Below are positions 8,465-13,245 of a stretch of DNA of 13,245 bases, in pieces. This stretch comes from Chalciporus piperatus. Its lineage: Eukaryota > Basidiomycota > Agaricomycetes > Boletales > Boletaceae. The notes under the pieces were generated by a model. The model was given only the letters and a program-made list of their open reading frames with translations, did not search any database and was not told the DNA's origin. Within the stretch, counting starts at the first letter, position 1. Every line of letters starts with the position of its first letter. The position numbers and the translations under genes are program-made. The stretch spans positions 1 to 13,245 of the forward strand of contig JBBPTG010000440.1 of assembly GCA_038093975.1 (NCBI GenBank). The letters run 5' to 3'.

Positions 8465-9033
8465 GACAATGCTTACATAAAATCTACACATCCCCTTCAC
8501 AGTTTCAAACACGAGGCCCCATTAGTCTTGAGGCCCAGCCAAAACTGACAAGTGGCTGTTAGTAGTTGGTAGAGGTTTCACGCAGTAATAAATTTTCACA
8601 GCCAATTTCACTCGTGGACTCGAGAGAACAAGATGAGGCACTATCAAAGTGAGGGTCAAATTTCTTGAGATGTTGTTTGCTCGAGCAGACTCTATCAGCC
8701 CATATCACAAATATTGCCTGATAGTGGACACGAGAGGATGTACTTGGATGACTACAATTACATGGATGCTATACGATACAGAATGCGATGGATACAGCTG
8801 GGTGGGATACACGAAAGCGGATGGCAGGAATGGGGTATCGCAGCGAGAAGCGAGTCGGGCGCGCGAAAAGGGGGATGGAACTGATGCAAATGAGTGGCAT
8901 GCAAACGAGAGGAGAGACTGAAATAACAATGGCGAAAAAAAAGCTTGAAGGTGGCGGTAGCGCAGGAAACGTGTGTCGAAACGCGAAAGACGAAGGATTG
9001 TGAAAATCGGAGTGGGAGAAGCGAGCGAGTGGG
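8465..9033. other. Intergenic stretch with GGATG repeats
   Basis: No gene is seen. The right half has several direct GGATG copies (8736, 8746, 8764, 8819, 8873) with related GATGG and GGATAC words nearby. It is the 3' flank of the 651-aa gene. A CACTAT at 8639 is too short to be called a CACTA terminus. Confidence 0.4.
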
Positions 9034-11203
9034 CTACTCCTCATCGGCGTCATCCTCGGCAGTGGCGGGCTTGTTACCAGTGTTCCCCGCTTTCTTGGCG
9101 GCTTTGAGAGCAGTAGATCGTGTCTTATACTCCTAAGATTTGTATGAGTAGGATAAAGTCCAAACGAGCGGTACACGTACCTCGATGAGGGGGTCGTTGT
9201 TCTTCTCCATCGCGTCCCATACGGCGGCGAACTCGCCGCGCTTCCCCCCTTTGTTCTGCTTGCACCAGTCGATAGAGTAGAGGTTTCTTGCTGTTGTCGA
9301 GTTTGAACTTGGTCTCATAATGGAGTTGGGATCCGGTTCCTTGCGCTTGCGTTTGCCGTTTTTATTCCCGTCCGTTTTACCAGACTCACCCGAGACCGCG
9401 AGAGAACTGGCTTGTTGTGCGACTACGGCGGAGGCAAGTTGCTGGAGTGAATTAGGAAGAGCGGATGGTACACGATTCGGAGAGTCATGATCAGCCGAGA
9501 GGGACTGCTGGATAGCGGATGGCGCCGTGACCTTCGGAAGCTGCGATGACGATGTCGTCATATCCGAGTCAACTATGATGGAGTTGACATTGGGAGCGAC
9601 TGATACAGGGACCATGCATCCAGAGGGAGAGGTGAACTGTGTAGGAGCTTGCGACACAGACGCTACGAGAGCCTGCGGTGTAGATGTGGTGGGATCTTGG
9701 AAGTCGGATGCTATGACAACCCGTGACATCGGCGCAGCAGCAACAGACTCGGGCATAGGCCCTGGAAGACTGCGACCAATCTATAACGAAGTTTGAGATA
9801 ATTTACTTGAACAATCTCGATACCATCACATACCTTGAAATTAAAATCTGAGGCAGATGGCGATGGTGACTGAAATTGACTCGGAGTCTGGCGATTGTCC
9901 TCGAGACTCTTGATGTCCACTGCCATTTCCTCGATCTTTTTCCTCTTGGAGATGCTCGTCGGACCGCTTGTTATCGATGACCGACGCTTGCTTGATTTTC
10001 CGTGTGATGACTCGGGGAGACATTCCGGACTGGTATTTTCTCGTTTGACATTCTCGTTCTCATCCGTCTCACGGGGACGATCACCCCATTGAGAGTAGTA
10101 CTGTGACATGAAAGTGTCAGCTTTCCAGTAGCCATTACAGTACTGAAACTCGGGGAAATGGATTCGCATCGAGCGATAGCAGTACTCCTGTGCCGGCTCA
10201 ATGCATCGACCCCAGGTTGTCGGCGCCAGACCAAGTTTGAGAAGCGTAGTCCAGAGGGTGCGCTGGTAGTCACGCATGTCCTGTTGGAGTGAGCTATTGA
10301 CGATGACTCCATTCGTGTCCTCAACAAATCCTGCAGAACCAGAATTTTTGTTGTGTGTTGTTCGGAGATATCCTTTACCATTCCGGTAATCCCTTAGGTA
10401 GTCGGCTTTTGTCCAATAAATGACCTGCGGGAAGTCTTTATGATCCAGCAATGGAGTGGCATCGCGTTCTCGAACGTCCTTGAGCAAAGTCATGAATGAG
10501 TCGAGAGGGGTTGGAGATGGGGATGAATAGAGTGAACCGTCTGCCAGGACCGAGGGCGGAAGCGAATCAAGTCGCGAGAGCAGTTGCTGAAACCGCTTTC
10601 TATGGAAAATGTTCGTCAGTGCTCGAGACAGATGATATGGAGTAGTATGAAGGCATACGTACTCAGACAAACCCAATTCTCCTTCGATCTTGTTGACCTT
10701 ATCACGAAGGATCCTGTTCTCATTCTCTAGAGAGCTGGTTTTTGAGTCACGATAGGAAACAGGGTTGTTCTCGCTTTCTTGGCTTTGGCGGTGCGTATAT
10801 GCGTGGTCGGAACAGTGGGAGAGGGTACTATAGCGCGATCTTGATGGCTGGGAGGAGGAATAACTGCTACTTGCATGGGAGTTTGTGTCCTAGATCGAGT
10901 TTATCAGCCCGAGCTTGGGATATTGAAGCAACGACTTACACTGGAATAATAACCCCATTTCTCATTGTAGACATCATGCCCGAGTTGACGATTGGATTGT
11001 ATCTCGGGGCTAGGGACTCCAACAGTAGTAGTAGTCGAAGGATGGTATGGGTTTGCCGTTTGAGATTGTTCCAATTCGGAGTGATTAAAAGAAGAGGAGT
11101 GGTTCTCGTGAGATGGATGGTATCCAGGAGGTATTAAAGGAGTTGGGGAGTATCTAGTAGAGTGAAATTCGTAAGGTAGGGGGTCGTCGCGGTGGGCGTG
11201 CAT
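9034..11203 (-). CDS. Nuclear-looking 651-aa protein: coiled coil, WKAD block, HMG-like C terminus
   Basis: Five exons (11203-10940, 10889-10663, 10599-9834, 9780-9181, 9132-9034) join in frame. Introns are 50, 63, 53 and 48 nt, with consensus-like donors GTAAGT, GTACGT, GTATGT and GTACGT. Residues 1-140 are low-complexity (His, Ser, Pro, Tyr). A short coiled coil with leucine/isoleucine heptads (SLENENRILRDKVNKIEGEL) spans about 141-163. The conserved-looking core (about 200-335) includes TKADYLRDYRNGKGY, LGLAPTTWGRC and HFPEFQYCNGYWKADTF; similar W-K-A-D blocks occur in uncharacterised Agaricomycete proteins as I recall them. Basic patches (SKRKK near 383 and KRKRK further on) suggest nuclear entry. 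The C terminus (about 578-640, ARNLYSIDWCKQN ... FAAVWDAMEKN ... EYKTRSTALKAAKKAG) looks like an HMG box, by inference. It may be accessory to the Tnp2 element. The ATG has A at -3. Confidence 0.75.
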
Positions 11204-11321
11204 GATTATCGTGATGGAGAGCCGACGACAATGAGGCTGCCTGTATGCACATAGCTGAGTCAGCAGACTACGAAAAGTTCACCCAAGTCCATTTTGCTTT
11301 CCTTCCAATCATACATTCACG
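11204..11321. promoter_or_regulatory. Divergent intergenic promoter with palindromic bZIP-type site
   Basis: This 118-bp spacer separates the start codons of two divergent genes, so it must carry both promoters. It contains the 11-bp palindrome GCTGAGTCAGC (11254-11264), centred on TGAGTCA, the known core for AP-1/Gcn4-type bZIP factors. A pyrimidine-rich run precedes the plus-strand ATG. Confidence 0.6.
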
Positions 11322-11978
11322 ATGTCGTCTCCTGTCAATCAAGACAACACTCAAAACTATCAGTCTGGCCCTCCGAAGATCCCAGTTTCAAAGGACAATA
11401 CTGTTGTCCTCGAGATCGACAATCTTCTCGCGAATTGGCCCACATATGTGCTCAACTACACACCTGATCAACCAGGCACTCTCGTATTCTTTCTACCTTA
11501 TATAATGAGAGTGATATTGACTATGGATCATAGAGGATTATCCTGAGATTGAAAGACATCACCAAACGTGCTGATGAAGATGATAGTGACACCAGTGGAA
11601 GTGACTCCGAGTCAGAGGGCGATAAAGGTGTACCGAAGGAGAAGGTCAAAGGCGCTAATATTACTCTTCATCTTACTTCGTCGTAAGGGTAAATTCTCTT
11701 GAAAATCACTCACTAACATTTTTTTTCATGGCAGTGACGAGGACAGTGACCCCGACAAAACCCTTACAGTCGATGCAATCCCGGTGACCCTCAATGGTAT
11801 CCCGAAGGACATAATTCCCATCAAACCCAAGTTTTTCGATGATGATAAACCTTGGCCTCCCCTTCGCCCTCGAGCGTTACGAGCTATCTACACCAACGAG
11901 CCGGTATCGCACTTTACTCTTCTCAAGACCATCCCAGCTTCGGTGAAGGTGATCGACGATGACGAGAAGCACAAATGA
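11322..11978 (+). CDS. Small acidic hypothetical protein (184 aa)
   Basis: I do not recognise the family. Three exons (11322-11483, 11534-11682, 11735-11978) join in frame across introns of 50 nt (GTATTC...CATAG) and 52 nt (GTAAGG, CTAAC branch-like site, GGCAG). The ATG has A at -3. The product starts MSSPVNQDNTQ and has a hydrophobic patch VVLEIDNLLANWPTYVL. Two acidic Ser/Asp/Glu-rich stretches (about 67-84 and 104-112, the second across the exon junction) flank KEKVKGANITLHL, and the end is Lys/Asp-rich. I see no signal peptide, membrane segment or enzyme motif. The acidic stretches would suit a chromatin- or protein-binding partner. The divergent promoter shared with the 651-aa gene suggests joint expression, and its stop is 145 bp from the stop of the Tnp2 gene. 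Confidence 0.72.
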
Positions 11979-12123
11979 GGTGTTTTCACTTCACGACTAG
12001 TTTCGTCTGTCTGCACAAATCATGTACTCGTATCGTTGGCCCTGTCGAGCATCCCTGTGTATTTGTATCCATGCTCGCTGTATGAAAAGGTGCCATTTGC
12101 TTCGAAATAACATCTGTCGTGAA

Positions 12124-13245
12124 CTACATGTCCCCAGAATCATCTCCTTCATCCTCGTCTTCCCCATCTCCTTCATTTCTGTTTTCCTCTCTGTCCATAT
12201 CCTCGTCATCCTCACGTGAAACCACAAAGCCTCCCAGGTTTGTTACATCGTTTCCGGGCTGCTCGAACATGAAAAAGTGATTTTCATTGTCAACCTGGTG
12301 TGGATTCATGGAGATGATTTGCTCAATTGACGTTGCTAGAATGACCGTGATTGATCTTCCTCCGAGGTACTTGCAGGACCAGAGTGCTCCACTCGACTCG
12401 TCAAGAAGACGTTGATCGGGGTCGGAATAGAAGGAGACAACCGCGAGAGCGATTGGAGGCATGTTCGGACGAGATTGGACCTGTAGAAAGTAGTGAACAA
12501 CTCCCAACTTAATCTTTCCCTCGAGGGTAATCTACGACTAGGTTAGTGTCTCGAAGGACGCATGTGCTTGTAAATATACATCTACCTTGACATTACGACA
12601 CTTCCGTGCCTCTGGGCGCTGTTCCCGCTTGCACCAAAGTGCGCGACACTTTTGGCCGTTTGGAAGTTGCAAACGTGCCCACCGACGAACTTTCAAACAT
12701 CCATCACGGCCGATATACTTGAGATCGGGGGATTCAGGAGCGTTCGTTTGAAGCCAGGCTTTGATGCAGTTCGACTCAAGAATGGTTGTCTCATGGCGAC
12801 TGCGCTCGTGCTTGGGAAGGAGAGAATAGCCGTTTTCGATCGCATACGAGCCGGTATTTTTGGAAGGCTTTTTCTGATGAGGATCGAGAGTAGGAATCAT
12901 TGCCTTGATAGCATTGACTCGAGCTCGTAGAATAGCACGCTGAGTGAGGTTTGCATAGCATTGTGAGTGTTGTCGCAGCTCTTCTGTCAGATTGCCAATG
13001 GTCCGTTCCATGGTCCACTGAGAGGCGCAAACCAGAGGTCCTTTTGTCTCGACTTCGCGACCATAATGTGTAAGTGCATGGATGCTCTGACGTACAAAGT
13101 GGACACGTTCGATTTTTCGCTGATAGTAAAGCTCCTCGAATTCTCGGGTAAAGTTGTTGAACAGCTTATCCGCTTCGACGAGTTCTGCTTGTGTGATAGA
13201 GTGTTGTGTTATGAGACGCACAGCTCGGGCAAGCTTGCAGAAGTT
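12124..13245 (-). CDS. Tnp2-family (CACTA-like) transposase, C-terminal part
   Basis: The reading frame enters from the right edge. Two exons (13245-12586, 12531-12124) join in frame across a 54-nt intron (GTAGAT ... CTAAC ... GTCGTAG), giving 355 visible residues. The first exon carries the region that follows the Tnp2 catalytic domain in Agaricomycete CACTA-like transposases: FEELYYQRKIERVHFVRQSI, SQWTMERTIGNLTEELRQHS, YANLTQRAILRARVNAIKAM. The second has the typical closing part VVHYFLQVQ, VVSFYSDPDQRLLDESSG, ALWSCKYLG and SMNPHQVDNENHFFMFEQPG, then a very acidic tail (about the last 28 residues). The catalytic domain is outside the window. No stop or frameshift is seen in the visible part. 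The family cuts and pastes DNA elements with CACTA-type ends. Confidence 0.85.

Larger units (their letters stand above)
9034..13245. mobile_element. Possible CACTA-like element with accessory genes, right end outside window
   Basis: The Tnp2 gene, the 184-aa gene and the 651-aa gene are closely packed (145 bp and 118 bp apart) and share a similar, less GC-rich base composition than the block at 2108-7780. CACTA-like elements of fungi often carry extra genes. I cannot see terminal repeats or a target duplication, so the left limit is only the end of the last packed gene. The 148-aa gene further left may or may not belong. Confidence 0.35.

Noticed and set aside
8639..8644. CACTAT as the left CACTA terminus of the Tnp2 element
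   Set aside because: Five to six bases recur by chance, and the partner end is outside the window.
10663..10889. The 651-aa protein as a bZIP factor binding the TGAGTCA palindrome
   Set aside because: The leucine heptads are present but the segment before them is not a basic DNA-binding region, so a plain coiled coil is the safer call.

Overview
This window looks like mushroom-forming basidiomycete (Agaricomycete-type) DNA. The genes are broken by many short introns of about 47-94 nt with GT...AG ends. The recognisable proteins belong to three fungal DNA-transposon families: a KDZ transposase, a Crypton-type tyrosine recombinase ('DNA breaking-rejoining enzyme') and a CACTA-like Tnp2 transposase. 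I see no bacterial operons, tRNA, rRNA or CRISPR. Every gene model below was spliced by hand and keeps frame through all of its exons, so these look like recent or still intact elements.

Layout. (1) 1-1172, minus strand: the N-terminal part of a KDZ transposase running off the left edge. It is preceded by a degenerate tandem-repeat array (1178-1720) and a short motif-rich spacer with 10-bp-phased TGAC boxes. (2) 2108-7780: a GC- and CpG-rich block bounded by 19-bp perfect inverted repeats. It holds two convergent genes: a plus-strand SAP-domain protein whose C-terminal region resembles a GCR1_C-like DNA-binding module, and a minus-strand 510-aa tyrosine recombinase with the R...HxxR...Y residues visible. 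The long leaders of both genes face the ends of the block. This is the best candidate for an undescribed system: a two-gene recombinase element with its DNA-binding module on a separate protein and, unusually for a Crypton, inverted ends. (3) 7864-8415, minus: a 148-aa protein I do not recognise. (4) 9034-11203, minus: a 651-aa nuclear-looking protein with a short coiled coil, a conserved WKAD-type block and an HMG-box-like C terminus. It is divergent from a 184-aa acidic protein (11322-11978, plus) across a 118-bp spacer carrying an 11-bp palindromic bZIP-type site. (5) 12124-13245, minus: the C-terminal part of a Tnp2 (CACTA-like) transposase running off the right edge, convergent with the 184-aa gene. 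The genes at 9034-11978 are plausible cargo or accessory genes of that Tnp2 element, but the ends needed to prove this are outside the window or not recognisable.

Limits. Introns are inferred by eye from consensus sites and frame continuity. Family calls come from remembered family motifs, not from a search. Element boundaries are inference except for the inverted repeat itself.
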